55,724 nucleotides of DNA from Deltaproteobacteria bacterium (GTDB lineage Bacteria > Desulfobacterota > Desulfobacteria > Desulfobacterales > Desulfobacteraceae). The stretch lies in NCBI GenBank assembly GCA_027858995.1, contig JAQIBP010000078.1, positions 1-55,724 on the forward strand, in the 5' to 3' direction. The notes beneath the pieces are model-generated. The model was not told where the DNA came from and searched no databases. It saw only the letters and a list, made by a program, of their open reading frames with translations. Position 1 is the first letter of the stretch. Every line of letters begins with the position of its first letter. The translations under genes and the position numbers were made by a program. This document shows, one piece after another, positions 35,946 through 45,973 of this stretch.

Positions 35946-38900
35946 CTATTCCAGAACAATTCGAACCTTTGCAGGATCTTTACCTTTTGTCAGTGTGTCA
36001 ACAAATTCATCAAACCGTTTTTTCATTTCACCAGGTGTTGCAGGGCCGCCTGTTACTTGAAGAGCATTTTGAAGATCTACTGCACTCATGGTAACTTTGG
36101 TCAATCCTGATAGAGCCTGTTTTAATGCATGTATAAAATTTTGATCTAAAGGTATAGGTAGAACTCGTGCACTTATGAATTGATCTACTGCCTCTTTCTC
36201 ATCTTTTTTCAACAGATCAAGGTTATCTCTTGTAACAGGGTCTTCAAGATTATCTAACAAGGTTTCTATCCAGTTGTCCTGGATGGTATCAAGATTTTCA
36301 TCAAGCTGATCCAATATTTGGTCACCAAATCCTGAAGATTTTTCCACAGAAGGTCTGAAACTGCAATGGGGACAGATGGGTGATTTTTTCAAATCCTGCT
36401 CCGTCATGGAAAAGCAGCTTTTCAAGGAGGCAAGCTGATTGCGAAAATCATTCAACTGCTGTACAGGCATAAGATCTATACCAGTCAGTTTTTGCAGGGT
36501 ATCAAGCCTTTGATCTCCCATGAGTTTTACTTTGCGTTTATCATCATTTACACTCAATCTGGCTTTTGCATGCAGGTCAATATATGTATTAATATACTCT
36601 TTTTTTAAAGCTGAAAGGTTTTGATTAAAATCTGAAGAAGCAATTTTTTCAGCAGTGAAATCCTGATCCTGAATTTCTTTGATAACGTCCTGGCGCATGG
36701 TATTCATCCTGTCTGTCCAGTCATGGTCATCTGGTAAAACTGCCTGGGCTGTTGAAAGCCAGGAAGCCATGGGACCAATATCAGATATAAAACGTTGAAT
36801 AATATCAATATCATCTAAAGCCTGTATGGCAGTTCTAAAATCTACCACCTGTCCGGAATTGTATTGAAAATTTTTTAGTTTTCCAGGAGTTGAATAGGCT
36901 TGTAAAGATTCAAAAAATATCTTTGCTTTTTCAATAGTTTCATTTTTTTTGGAAAGTTTTGCGCCATCTAAGAGATCAATACCCCAGAAAGTAAGACCTT
37001 CATGCAGAACCCGCTGAGTCATTACAATACGTTTTACCATTCTTTCAACTGCCTGTTGAAGCTGCACCACAGGTTCGGTTTTACCCTGTGTGATAAGAAG
37101 TGCCATACCCGGAGTCATGCCAAGAAGTTCAAAAAGTGCTTTTAAAGTTGGAAGATTCCACTCCTTTGGCTGCTCCAGATGCTTAAATCGTGTCAGCTCA
37201 TCCATGGCAGTTCCAGCCATCTGTTTTATAGAAGTTGCATCAATTTTTTTACCGGGTATAGCAAGAATAATATCTCCAGAATAGACAAGAGCGGCAATGA
37301 TAACAACGGCCCATTCTGGTTCCAGTCTTGCTGAATCAGGATTGTAATATTCCAGGCCATGGTCTTCTTTGATGATCTCACCACGATTAACTACCTGGCC
37401 CTGGCCTTTTTGTCTGAGTTGCTCAAGAATAAGGTTGGCATATTTGGATTTATTGGGTTCTATTCTTTCACCATCAAGGAGTTCAAGGGCATCCAGAACA
37501 GCTGTGGCTTGTTTGGTACGGTTTTGACCGGCAATTGCTCTTAATGTATCCTGGGCAGCCTGGGATCGGTTGCTGCCGGTAATCATGATTGAAAAAATCG
37601 GATAATCCGGTGCCTGGTTTTCAAAATGGGGAGAAAGAATAATGCCTGAAACAATATTGATCAAATCTCTGAAGTTAATGGTTTCATGGGGAGCAATCCC
37701 TGAAAGCTCTCTGATGGGTTTACCCTTGACCCAGGTCGTCAAAGATTTGGTCCTGCCCTGGTAGGTTACTTCAAATGATTCTATCATATGTTGTTGCAGC
37801 CATTTAACAAGCCGTCTTAAAAAACCATTGGCCTTGGATTCATAGGTAGCCTTGGCATTGCCTGAAGATGTGGATGCAAGATCCAGTGCTGCGGCATAAT
37901 TTTTCAGGTTGGTCTGAAATGATTCATCTGTTTTTTTGAGCTTGAAAAAAACTTCATCTGTTTCTTTAGTATCCTTGTACCGGGGCGGCTCATTAGGTTG
38001 AAGAAAATAGAGATAAAAATCCCTTTGGGGAACTGCAGTTGACCGTTCATTAGGTGCACCAAAGAACAGATATCCGGTACGGGCTGCTTTATGTTCCTGC
38101 CAGACAAGTTCATGTTGCCATATTTTATAGCCGGTTGCATAGGTTGTATCCTGGCATTCCATAACTCTTCTCAATGCTTCATGAAAAAAACGATCCAGCT
38201 TTGATTCTCCAATGGTTGAAGCTTTATTATCAATAATGGCATCAAAATCATCTGTTTTTTTTAAGTCCAGATAAAACTGATGGTTATCTGGATTGGATGA
38301 GATAAACTGACCACTGACGGTTTTATGTATTTCTCTTAGCACTGTTTCAATATGGGTTTGAAGATCAAGTTCTGGTTCATCACTTCCCATCTGAGCAATC
38401 ATATCATCATAAAGACAGAGTCCATCCCGCAGCTCGGCAGGTGTCGCACCCATGCCTGAATAAATGTCACCTGTTGTCAGTCTGTGTATGGACAAAGCAT
38501 GTATGAGTCTTAATGCCATGGCTTTGTATATGGGACGTGTAAATGCCTGTTCAATTCGAGATTCCAGGACCTGGCTGCAATCTATGACTGCGCGTATTTC
38601 CGGAATAGTTCGAAAGGAAGCATTTTGTCTTAAGGTATTCCAATAAGAGTCATAGGCAATCAGCCCTGGTTGATTTTCAGGCACATCCTGGTCAAGAATA
38701 TTTTTCATACCCATGGAAAGGGTTTTAAGTATTTCACGTTTTTCAGCAATAGTGACTCTTTCAAATGTATCAATATAATCAGGATGCACAGGAAAAAGCC
38801 TTACAAACTCATCCATACGTTCATTAAGATTGCTGTAATATTTTGCAAAGGGTGTAAGATATTCCCTGATTTGTGCCTGCTGCTGGGCATTCTTTTTTAA

Positions 38901-39677
38901 AAGCCGCTGGGCAACCACAAATTTTATATCATTTCTGGCAATAAGAATTTGTTCAAATCTGTCCTTTACCCGCCTTATACTGTCTGCAACAAAGGCAAAT
39001 CTTGGACTGTCAAAAATAGCTTCCTGGACACCTGCTATGAATCTGAACCTGAGATCCTTACAGACTTCACCGATCTCACGAAGAAAATTAAGATCTAGAA
39101 TCAGCTCCTGATCCTTTCTGGTTCTAAGATAATCAAGAAGTTCATCCACCACCAAAAGTAGGCCATGGTCTGGAAAAACTTTGTAAAAGGCGGCCATCAT
39201 ATCTTCAAAAGAATTCTTGTGACTTGAAATAGAGCTTGCTTCAGGAAAAGTGTATTCCACTCCGACATCATCGAAAAATTCTTCAAGTTCAGCAACAAGG
39301 ATGTCACGCAAAGACATGGTTGTTGCCCCAATTTCAGTCCTGATTACTTTAAAACGGCCTGCAATTTGTTTAACTGCTGTTTTAACCTCTTCATTGTCCA
39401 ATGCTGCAACCAGGGAATCATCTTCGGCAAGTCCTGAAACCACTGACATTAAATGGGATTTACCGGTTCCATAGTTGCCCACCACCATAAAACCTTTATT
39501 GTCCATGGGTTGGTCAAATTGTAATTGGGGAATAATAAGAGTGGTTAATCTTTCAGCCATCTCTTCTGAAATAACATATGTACTTACCAGTTTCTGGGCA
39601 ACAGCCGTTTCATCAGCATCCCTTAATTGGATGATAGTTTCAATGGGATCAAATTGTATTAAATCTGAGTATTTCAT
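35946..39677 (-). CDS. brxC: BREX large ATPase BrxC
   Basis: 1243 residues, the usual size for BrxC. It starts directly with the conserved [12 protein letters not shown] region. Walker A is [10 protein letters not shown] (about 67-76) and Walker B lies in [12 protein letters not shown] near residue 175. A CPHC pair occurs late in the protein (about 1097-1100). The very long C-terminal half is helical and probably mediates assembly. BrxC is a large AAA+ component of BREX, essential for defence. It is 32 bp downstream of brxF and 14 bp upstream of pglX. Both sequence and gene order support the call. Confidence 0.92.
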   Translation of the reverse strand: MKYSDLIQFDPIETIIQLRDADETAVAQKLVSTYVISEEMAERLTTLIIPQLQFDQPMDNKGFMVVGNYGTGKSHLMSVVSGLAEDDSLVAALDNEEVKTAVKQIAGRFKVIRTEIGATTMSLRDILVAELEEFFDDVGVEYTFPEASSISSHKNSFEDMMAAFYKVFPDHGLLLVVDELLDYLRTRKDQELILDLNFLREIGEVCKDLRFRFIAGVQEAIFDSPRFAFVADSIRRVKDRFEQILIARNDIKFVVAQRLLKKNAQQQAQIREYLTPFAKYYSNLNERMDEFVRLFPVHPDYIDTFERVTIAEKREILKTLSMGMKNILDQDVPENQPGLIAYDSYWNTLRQNASFRTIPEIRAVIDCSQVLESRIEQAFTRPIYKAMALRLIHALSIHRLTTGDIYSGMGATPAELRDGLCLYDDMIAQMGSDEPELDLQTHIETVLREIHKTVSGQFISSNPDNHQFYLDLKKTDDFDAIIDNKASTIGESKLDRFFHEALRRVMECQDTTYATGYKIWQHELVWQEHKAARTGYLFFGAPNERSTAVPQRDFYLYFLQPNEPPRYKDTKETDEVFFKLKKTDESFQTNLKNYAAALDLASTSSGNAKATYESKANGFLRRLVKWLQQHMIESFEVTYQGRTKSLTTWVKGKPIRELSGIAPHETINFRDLINIVSGIILSPHFENQAPDYPIFSIMITGSNRSQAAQDTLRAIAGQNRTKQATAVLDALELLDGERIEPNKSKYANLILEQLRQKGQGQVVNRGEIIKEDHGLEYYNPDSARLEPEWAVVIIAALVYSGDIILAIPGKKIDATSIKQMAGTAMDELTRFKHLEQPKEWNLPTLKALFELLGMTPGMALLITQGKTEPVVQLQQAVERMVKRIVMTQRVLHEGLTFWGIDLLDGAKLSKKNETIEKAKIFFESLQAYSTPGKLKNFQYNSGQVVDFRTAIQALDDIDIIQRFISDIGPMASWLSTAQAVLPDDHDWTDRMNTMRQDVIKEIQDQDFTAEKIASSDFNQNLSALKKEYINTYIDLHAKARLSVNDDKRKVKLMGDQRLDTLQKLTGIDLMPVQQLNDFRNQLASLKSCFSMTEQDLKKSPICPHCSFRPSVEKSSGFGDQILDQLDENLDTIQDNWIETLLDNLEDPVTRDNLDLLKKDEKEAVDQFISARVLPIPLDQNFIHALKQALSGLTKVTMSAVDLQNALQVTGGPATPGEMKKRFDEFVDTLTKGKDPAKVRIVLE

Positions 39678-39709
39678 GACTTGCCAGCCTTTTTATATAA
39701 TTACTTAAA

Positions 39710-40186
39710 TTAATGATTATTTTTATCCATAGTAACTATTAAAATATCATTTGTATCGTATGTACGGTATTCCGGATGCCCGGGCCCCGCATATATAAGT
39801 TTTTTATTCTTTATTTTACCACTCCAGGAAGCAATGATAGTTCTATTTCGAGAACTTTTTTGTAAAAGTGATAAAGGGTCCTGTTTTAACTCAACATCAA
39901 ACAGGATTTCAATACTATCCAAAATGACTATTTGTTTATCATTTCTAAAAATTTCATTAAACATCCCAGATACTTTTAATGTCCTTTTGCTGGAAGTCAT
40001 TTCAAGAAGACGCTCTGATAATTCAAGATTAATATTAATTATGTCCTTGCCAAGTTCTTCTGCTACTGTATTTAGTACAGTTGTCTTTCCACTCTCTGGT
40101 GGGCCAACAAGTAAAATAAGCCTGTAATAAAGATTTTTTGCTTCTTTTGCAGAGGTCAATAATTTATCATGAATTGATTTAATCAT
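39710..40186 (-). CDS. brxF: BREX small ATPase BrxF
   Basis: 158 residues. Walker A GPPESGKTT is at 28-36 and Walker B IVILD at 86-90, followed by an arginine-containing SSRNRTIIASWSG segment that could be an arginine finger or sensor. The size, P-loop and position as the first gene before brxC match BrxF, the marker of type 3 BREX. It starts the whole operon; the 306-bp gap upstream should carry the promoter. The role is probably to help load or regulate BrxC, which is inference. Confidence 0.85.
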   Translation of the reverse strand: MIKSIHDKLLTSAKEAKNLYYRLILLVGPPESGKTTVLNTVAEELGKDIININLELSERLLEMTSSKRTLKVSGMFNEIFRNDKQIVILDSIEILFDVELKQDPLSLLQKSSRNRTIIASWSGKIKNKKLIYAGPGHPEYRTYDTNDILIVTMDKNNH

Positions 40187-40492
40187 ATCTTTATTAATTC
40201 AGCCAACCTGTTATTTTTAAAAATTTGTAAACTTTCTTCTCTACAATTTTTTCAATGTTTATTGTCTTAATACAAACTGCTTTGAAAAGTACTCCTATTT
40301 TGACTTATTGATATTAATTATTTCTTTTGTTGTATTTATTGTGAACAGGGGATGATGTCAAGAATTAGATAAATTCAAGACCTTCATCGCAGACCTTCAC
40401 CAAGTATAACTTTGACAATATCAAGAAAACTCATAAAAACTGCAAAGATAACCTTATACTATAGTATTTTTCCTAATAATTGTCTGGGTCGA
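40187..40492. other. Intergenic region upstream of the BREX operon
   Basis: 306 bp, AT-rich, between brxF and the end of the outer-membrane protein gene. I see no gene, no tRNA fragment and no long inverted repeat; a 12-bp AT palindrome ATACTATAGTAT lies near 40456. It should contain the BREX promoter reading left, but no convincing -35/-10 pair stands out. It is also the likely right boundary of the defence cluster. Confidence 0.4.
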
Positions 40493-41818
40493 TTAAAAAA
40501 ACATTGTGATCCATAAAAACAGACTTGAACCTCTATCCACGCTTTTTGTGGAAGATGGTATCTGAATTTGTCCGTATTCATCATCTTTGCCGCCAATTGT
40601 AAAATTAGAACTAATTGTTATTTCAATGTTTTGCGCTGCATCCCAGGTTATTCCCGGTTGGAGCAGGAAGGATGGATCATTAAGATTTGTAATAGTCGTA
40701 AAGTTAAAATTTAAAAGCGGGTTTAATTCTATGCTTATACCTGAGCTTAAATAATTTTTTCCAAACCCGTATAGTTCACCCCTGTTGATTCTTTCAGAAA
40801 GGTCGGGATTAGTGAGGGCTTTTGAGTAATCATTCACACCAAGACCGGAATAATAGTATTCAATAAATCCATAAAAATTTTTTTTAAACCATTCCCATGA
40901 ATAATCAATATTTACGATAAAATTCAAAAAATCATCTTCAGTATCACCATTGACAAATGTATAAATAAGGTCACTTCTTACAACTGCATTACCCATAGTG
41001 CCGGTATATCCTATTCCTGCAAGGTTATCTTCATAATGTTCTGCAGCCATGAAATCAAATTCCATATTATCTAATTTTATATTACCTATTCCTATATCAT
41101 TTGGGAAAAAATGGTATTTAAACCCAATGGATGATTCTGAAAATTTGATATTCCCATCTTTGGCATCGCGTCTTGGCACATAAATAAACTGCAGATCATC
41201 ATCTTTTTTAAAAAAAGTTTCAAGATATGCCATGTCATCACCTTTTTTATAATCTCTCTGAGTATCATAGGGTGAAAAAGGATTAAAAATATCCATGGGG
41301 TTAAATAAAATACCGTTCCCCCATGTTACTGCCTGCCTTCCAATGACCACTCTTCCAAAATCACTATCTAAACTCAAGTTTAATCTATCAAGCCTATGAC
41401 TTGCAACATAGTCATTCCCCTCTTTTATTTTAGATGACAGATCCATTAATTTTGTATCATCACTGTCAAAATTATTTCTGAAGATTTGAGAGGTAGAACT
41501 GTTCGGATGTTCTTTCAAAAAAAAATTTGAGGCCTGAGTAGAATCGCCTTTATGATATTCAAGTACATAATGGCAGTCCAGGCTTAAATTATCACTGAAG
41601 AAAGTTCTGGTTTTGACCCTTAAATTAATATCACTGTCGAACCATTGATCATCTTTAAACTCAGACTGGATTGAATCACTGTCATATTTAAAAGATGAAA
41701 AACTTGCTTTGATCTGCCCTCCCAATGTTGTTTTGACAGTGTCAGCTGAACATACAACAGGCAGGAGAATAAGAGCAGATAGCACATGGACAGTAATTTG
41801 AGAAAACAGTGCTTTCAT
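40493..41818 (-). CDS. Outer-membrane beta-barrel protein, DUF1302-like
   Basis: 441 residues with a signal peptide (about 1-25, ending VVCSADT). The mature part alternates polar and aromatic residues as in beta-strands, and the protein ends in phenylalanine, the usual outer-membrane insertion signal. The segment GRQAVTWGNGILFNPMDIFNPFSPYD (about 155-180) is typical of DUF1302/porin-like proteins. It is the last gene of an operon with a LolA-like carrier and a LolCDE-like ABC exporter, so it may form the outer-membrane exit or receptor of that machine. It starts 10 bp after the ATPase stop. The substrate is unknown. Confidence 0.8.
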   Translation of the reverse strand: MKALFSQITVHVLSALILLPVVCSADTVKTTLGGQIKASFSSFKYDSDSIQSEFKDDQWFDSDINLRVKTRTFFSDNLSLDCHYVLEYHKGDSTQASNFFLKEHPNSSTSQIFRNNFDSDDTKLMDLSSKIKEGNDYVASHRLDRLNLSLDSDFGRVVIGRQAVTWGNGILFNPMDIFNPFSPYDTQRDYKKGDDMAYLETFFKKDDDLQFIYVPRRDAKDGNIKFSESSIGFKYHFFPNDIGIGNIKLDNMEFDFMAAEHYEDNLAGIGYTGTMGNAVVRSDLIYTFVNGDTEDDFLNFIVNIDYSWEWFKKNFYGFIEYYYSGLGVNDYSKALTNPDLSERINRGELYGFGKNYLSSGISIELNPLLNFNFTTITNLNDPSFLLQPGITWDAAQNIEITISSNFTIGGKDDEYGQIQIPSSTKSVDRGSSLFLWITMFF

Positions 41819-41828
41819 ATCAAATCAT

Positions 41829-42518
41829 CTATTTATCCTTTATGATATCATTTTCAATCTGCCCGTCTTTCAACTTTACAATACGTTTTGCATACTCCAT
41901 GACCATGTTGTCATGGGTGGAGAAAATAAAAGTAACATCTTTTTCCCGGTTCATTTTTTTCATCATATCAAGGAGAGATTCACCGGTTTTTGAATCAAGG
42001 TTTGCTGTTGGTTCATCCGCAAGTATAATTGCAGGATTTGAAACAATAGCCCTTGCTACTGCAACCCTTTGCTGCTGCCCTCCTGAAAGTTCAGACGGTC
42101 TTCTGCTGTATTTTCCTTCAAGACCTACATCATCAAGGATTGCCCTTGCTTTTTTCTTTCTCTCTTTTGCTGAAACACCTTGAAGCAGCATAATATACTC
42201 GACGTTCTCTTCAGCTGAAAGTACTGGAATAAGGTTATATGCCTGGAAAACAAATCCTATTTTATTCAGTCTCAGTTCAGCAAGTTTTGACTGTGTCATG
42301 TCTGAATAATTATTGCCGTCAACAATAACTTGACCTGAATCAGGATTATCTATTCCGCCGATTATGTTAAGAACAGTTGTCTTGCCTGACCCTGAGGGAC
42401 CTGCCATGGCAACAAACTCACCCTGATCTATATTTACTGATACACCTCTTAAGGCATGCACTTCAACTTTGCCCTGGATATACCGTTTTTTTATATTTTC
42501 TGCTCTTACTATACTCAT
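41829..42518 (-). CDS. LolD/MacB-type ABC transporter ATP-binding protein
   Basis: 229 residues. Walker A GPSGSGKTT is at about 39-47, the signature LSGGQQQRVAVARA near 143-156 and Walker B IILADEPTANLD near 162-173, with the H-loop in STHDNMV. This is the compact LolD/MacB subfamily that works with FtsX-like permeases by mechanotransmission: lipids or lipoproteins are pulled from the inner membrane rather than pumped through a channel. It lies between the permease (19 bp upstream) and the beta-barrel gene (10 bp downstream). Confidence 0.93.
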   Translation of the reverse strand: MSIVRAENIKKRYIQGKVEVHALRGVSVNIDQGEFVAMAGPSGSGKTTVLNIIGGIDNPDSGQVIVDGNNYSDMTQSKLAELRLNKIGFVFQAYNLIPVLSAEENVEYIMLLQGVSAKERKKKARAILDDVGLEGKYSRRPSELSGGQQQRVAVARAIVSNPAIILADEPTANLDSKTGESLLDMMKKMNREKDVTFIFSTHDNMVMEYAKRIVKLKDGQIENDIIKDK

Positions 42519-42537
42519 GTTCTTACTCCTGATGTTT

Positions 42538-43758
42538 TTATTGGCGCATTGCCTCTACAGGTGTTATCCTGGAAGCTCTGAAAGCCGGATAAAGTGATAC
42601 AACAGCTCCGAGAAAAAATATTACAAGATTTACATTCATTACATCAAACATTGTCAATATGGGGTAAATTACTCTGGACATGCCAAAAAATTCACTGCCC
42701 TTACCAAACATCGCAAGATCCAGACCATTGTCTTTCATTAAAAGAACTGACACATATCCAAGCAGGTTTCCAGCAATTATCCCTATCAGTAAGATAAAAA
42801 TTGACTCTGTAAGAACTGAACGTATAACCGGCCATGGTTTTAGGCCAAGAGCCCTTAACAGGCCGAATTCTCTCACCCTTTCAAAAACCGCCATAAGACT
42901 TGTGTTTACAATGCCAAACCCCATGGCAACAAAAACCACAACATACCAGATATACATAAATCCGTTAAATATCTCCACATAAGCCTTAAGCATTGGAAGA
43001 AGGTCTTTCCATGTCTCAACCGCAAAAAGCTCTGTATCAAGCCTGTTTTTTATTTCAGCAGCAGTTTTCTCCACCATGGGTTCACTGTTCAGGACAATTG
43101 ATATTTCAGATATCCCTTTTTCCATGTTTAAAAGCTTTCTTGCTCCAGTCATGGTTATAAAAAGAAACTGCTTCTCAGTTGCTTCCATCTCTGCATTAAA
43201 TACACCTCTGATCCTGAAAGCTTTGGATGCAACCTTGCCTTTTTTATCTCTTGCCATAATAATAAGTTTTTTACCAATTGCAGTATCAAACTTTTCAAGC
43301 AGGGCCTTACCCACAAGAATTCCACGCATATCTTTTTTATCAAGATATTCTCCTTTAGTGATACTCTTCCCTAAAAAAGATATTTTTTTTTCATTTTCAG
43401 GATCAATACCCACCAATACAGCTCCGGTTGAATGGCGTGCATTGCTTACATAGGTACTCACCTTTATTCTCTCAGTTAAGACAGCTCCTTGAGGAAGAGT
43501 TTTGTCAAGCACAGCTCTTATCTTATCAGGGTTATCCATACTGTTATCAATTGACGGATCAATCCTGTATTTTTTATTGTGAATCTGGATATCACCAATT
43601 AAGACTGATTTTCCATTATCAAGCATACTTGCAAGCATACCGTGGCTGAAAGCACTTAAGAAAACCATGCTCCATACCCCGATAACCACAGCACTTATAA
43701 TAACAAAAGTCCTTCTCGGGTTTCTCCAGATATTTCTCCATGCAAGTTGAAAATACAT
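42538..43758 (-). CDS. FtsX-like ABC permease (LolC/E type), second of the pair
   Basis: 406 residues. One transmembrane helix is near the N-terminus (about 20-40), then a large periplasmic domain (about 45-270), then three helices (about 272-395). The FtsX core motif FERVREFGLLRALGLKPW (about 294-311) is clear. The end AFRASRITPVEAMRQ is typical of LolC/MacB permeases. It follows the first permease by 15 bp. The two are similar in layout but clearly diverged, so the membrane part is probably a heterodimer, as in LolCDE. Confidence 0.91.
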   Translation of the reverse strand: MYFQLAWRNIWRNPRRTFVIISAVVIGVWSMVFLSAFSHGMLASMLDNGKSVLIGDIQIHNKKYRIDPSIDNSMDNPDKIRAVLDKTLPQGAVLTERIKVSTYVSNARHSTGAVLVGIDPENEKKISFLGKSITKGEYLDKKDMRGILVGKALLEKFDTAIGKKLIIMARDKKGKVASKAFRIRGVFNAEMEATEKQFLFITMTGARKLLNMEKGISEISIVLNSEPMVEKTAAEIKNRLDTELFAVETWKDLLPMLKAYVEIFNGFMYIWYVVVFVAMGFGIVNTSLMAVFERVREFGLLRALGLKPWPVIRSVLTESIFILLIGIIAGNLLGYVSVLLMKDNGLDLAMFGKGSEFFGMSRVIYPILTMFDVMNVNLVIFFLGAVVSLYPAFRASRITPVEAMRQ

Positions 43759-43773
43759 TTTAAAATTTCCCCT

Positions 43774-45018
43774 TTATATGCTTCTTATTGCATCAACAGG
43801 TACCAGTTTTTTTACTTTAAATGCAGGATACAATGCTGCACATATCGTTATTACAAACACCAGCAAAGGCCCTGCCAAAGCTGAAACAATTGATAATTTT
43901 GGATAGACAATACCCGACATTCCATACTCCTTAAGGATTTCTGAAGCACCTGCCAGGTCTATTCCATGGGTCTGAAACCAAAAAGTAATAGCACAACCAA
44001 CGACAACACCTGTAATTACTCCGGTAAGAGTCAGGAAAGAGGACTCCATTAACACAAGCTTGAAAAGCCTATTGGGTTTTACACCGAGAGCAAGCATAAC
44101 TCCGAACTCCTTTGTCCTCTCAAGAATTGCCATAAGAAATGTATTTAAAATACTGAATGCCACAACCAGAACCAGGATAAAATAGAAAATTGCTGCTGAT
44201 GCAAGGTCAAGCTGTATTCCCTGAACAAGTCCTGGAAGAAGCTCTTTCCAGTCAAGGACAACTACTTTTTTTTGCTTTTTCTCACTTAGATTTGCTTTTA
44301 AAAGCCTTTTTATTTTATTTACATCAAAAAGAGAATCAGCTGTACAGACAATTTCGTGAACAGCACCATCCATATAAAACAGATCATTAAAATAACTCAA
44401 GGGAACCTGAACTGTACTCCTGTCAAAATCATCAATCCCTGAAGAGAAGATGCCCTTTACTGTTACTATGCCTGCTGCAATGGAACCATCCTTTCCCTGC
44501 CCCAGAATTGTCAGCTCATCATTAATACCAACCTTGAGGTTTCTTGCCAGAAGCCTGCCTATCAGAACCTTGTCCCGATCGCCTGGAGCAAGGTACTCAC
44601 CTTTTCTTATGAGCCCGGAAATAGTAGAAATCTCAGCCTCGCCTTCAGGATCAATACCTGTTACAAGCACTCCCCTTGCCCTGTTTTCTGACGAGACAAG
44701 AGAAAAACCGTTTGCACGGAATGAGTACGATTTGATCTCTTCTATTTTTTCAACTGTTTTAGCTATTCTTTCTGGTGAAGAAATCACAAATCGCATATTC
44801 CGCTTTTCTCTATAACCTTCAGCCTGTATCCGGATGTGTCCTGTATAAATCTTAACAGATGAATTCACCATTATCTCATAGGATCCCAGTTGAAATGAAA
44901 CCATGAATACAAGTATTATTGCGGCAAATGCTATTGCAGACAGTGTAAGTATTGTTCTTACAGGACTTCTCCAGATATTCCTGAATGCCATTTTCATATC
45001 TGTTGACATATAACTCAC
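43774..45018 (-). CDS. FtsX-like ABC permease (LolC/E type), first of the pair
   Basis: 414 residues with the same layout as its partner: an N-terminal helix (about 22-42), a periplasmic domain, then three helices. The FtsX motif is LERTKEFGVMLALGVKPNRL and the C-terminus PAFKVKKLVPVDAIRSI. Its start overlaps the stop of the LolA-like gene by 4 bp (ATGA), so carrier and permease are translated together. The periplasmic domain probably hands cargo to that carrier, as LolC does to LolA. The cargo could be lipoprotein or lipid. Confidence 0.91.
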   Translation of the reverse strand: MSYMSTDMKMAFRNIWRSPVRTILTLSAIAFAAIILVFMVSFQLGSYEIMVNSSVKIYTGHIRIQAEGYREKRNMRFVISSPERIAKTVEKIEEIKSYSFRANGFSLVSSENRARGVLVTGIDPEGEAEISTISGLIRKGEYLAPGDRDKVLIGRLLARNLKVGINDELTILGQGKDGSIAAGIVTVKGIFSSGIDDFDRSTVQVPLSYFNDLFYMDGAVHEIVCTADSLFDVNKIKRLLKANLSEKKQKKVVVLDWKELLPGLVQGIQLDLASAAIFYFILVLVVAFSILNTFLMAILERTKEFGVMLALGVKPNRLFKLVLMESSFLTLTGVITGVVVGCAITFWFQTHGIDLAGASEILKEYGMSGIVYPKLSIVSALAGPLLVFVITICAALYPAFKVKKLVPVDAIRSI

Positions 45019-45812
45019 CTTATCTTTTTTTTAAGTCCTGCCCGGGTAAAGATTCTGGATGGCAGAGAATCCTTAAACTCAAGTTCAAGATATTTTATGG
45101 TTGTATACTCTTGTTTTTCATCTTGTTTTGAAATCTTCCATACAGCAGGGAAAAGCTTACCCCCCATCATCTTAATATCTGTTGTTACAAGTTCTTTCAC
45201 AAGAATTTTATCTTCATCATAAAATCCTTGAGAAAGCATTATGCCGTCTTCTCTCACTTTAAAATGCAGCATACCCCAGACAACAGGAGCATCAGGATGG
45301 GGTATTGATTCAATAAAAAAAATCTTTAACCCGTCTTTTTCTTTAACATCTGTTACACTGTGCGTATAATCCTTAACAATTGTATCAGACTTTGCCAGGT
45401 CATTATTGGAAAAATCAGACCCCATCCACGCCTGGGACATCATTGACGGAGGAAGTTTGATAGTCCTGTTGACCTTGGGGTTGAACGTCCACATTTCATC
45501 ACCTTTTTTAAGAGTACCGTTTCCCTTGTCTTTTGCCGGAGATATGATCTTAAAAAGAGAATCATGCACCCCTCTTGTCCAGGCTTTAATTTTCATAGTC
45601 CTTTCCCACTCTGCACGATGAATTGTCATCTCAGCAACAGATATCGATGCAACTCCTCTGTAATAATCAAATGCTTGTTTAACTATTGCAGATCCCAGAC
45701 CTGATATATCAGCGCCAGAATTATCTTTGGCAGCAGAAATTTTCTGCCCTGACATAAGCACAAACACACAAGCAATTGCAGTAATACTCAGAATCAATTT
45801 ATATCTATACAT
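45015..45812 (-). CDS. LolA-like outer-membrane lipoprotein-sorting family protein
   Basis: 265 residues with a signal peptide (about 1-28). It belongs to the COG2834-type LolA-like fold: an early AEMTIHRAEWERTMKIKAWT strand set, then KDKGNGTLKKGDEMWTFNPKVNRTIKLPPSMM, which is highly characteristic, and a C-terminal YTTIKYLELEF...IFT segment. Such proteins form a half-barrel that shields acyl chains in the periplasm. It is the first gene of the operon, with a strong ribosome site (TAGGAGG) and a 17-bp palindrome 20 bp further upstream. True LolA function in housekeeping lipoprotein sorting is unlikely given the dedicated operon. Confidence 0.88.
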   Translation of the reverse strand: MYRYKLILSITAIACVFVLMSGQKISAAKDNSGADISGLGSAIVKQAFDYYRGVASISVAEMTIHRAEWERTMKIKAWTRGVHDSLFKIISPAKDKGNGTLKKGDEMWTFNPKVNRTIKLPPSMMSQAWMGSDFSNNDLAKSDTIVKDYTHSVTDVKEKDGLKIFFIESIPHPDAPVVWGMLHFKVREDGIMLSQGFYDEDKILVKELVTTDIKMMGGKLFPAVWKISKQDEKQEYTTIKYLELEFKDSLPSRIFTRAGLKKKIR

Positions 45813-45832
45813 AATTCCTCCTATATTTTTTT

Positions 45833-45849
45833 CTTAACACCATGTTAAG
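45833..45849. promoter_or_regulatory. 17-bp perfect palindrome, probable operator of the LolA-like/exporter operon
   Basis: CTTAACA-CCA-TGTTAAG has perfect 7-base arms and lies 20 bp upstream of the start codon at 45812, between the likely promoter and the ribosome site. No regulator gene is adjacent. A terminator is unlikely because the stem is short and AT-rich and lies in a 5' leader. Confidence 0.45.
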
Positions 45850-45973
45850 TGAAAAAGCCAAAAATAATAAACATACTCCTGTGAGAATATTGAAGTAGAT
45901 TATTACATTAGATATCACCAGGTTTAAATTTTAATATGATGGTCCAATGAATAGTAATTCTTCTTTATAAAAA

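Noticed and set aside
23395-40186. DISARM system
   Set aside because: The locus has a PglZ, a methyltransferase and an SNF2 helicase, but the large BrxC ATPase, BrxF and BrxA match type 3 BREX, and no DrmB-like DUF1998 protein is present.
45015-45812. Housekeeping LolA
   Set aside because: It is longer than LolA (265 versus about 200 residues) and belongs to a dedicated exporter operon; the related COG2834-type family fits better.
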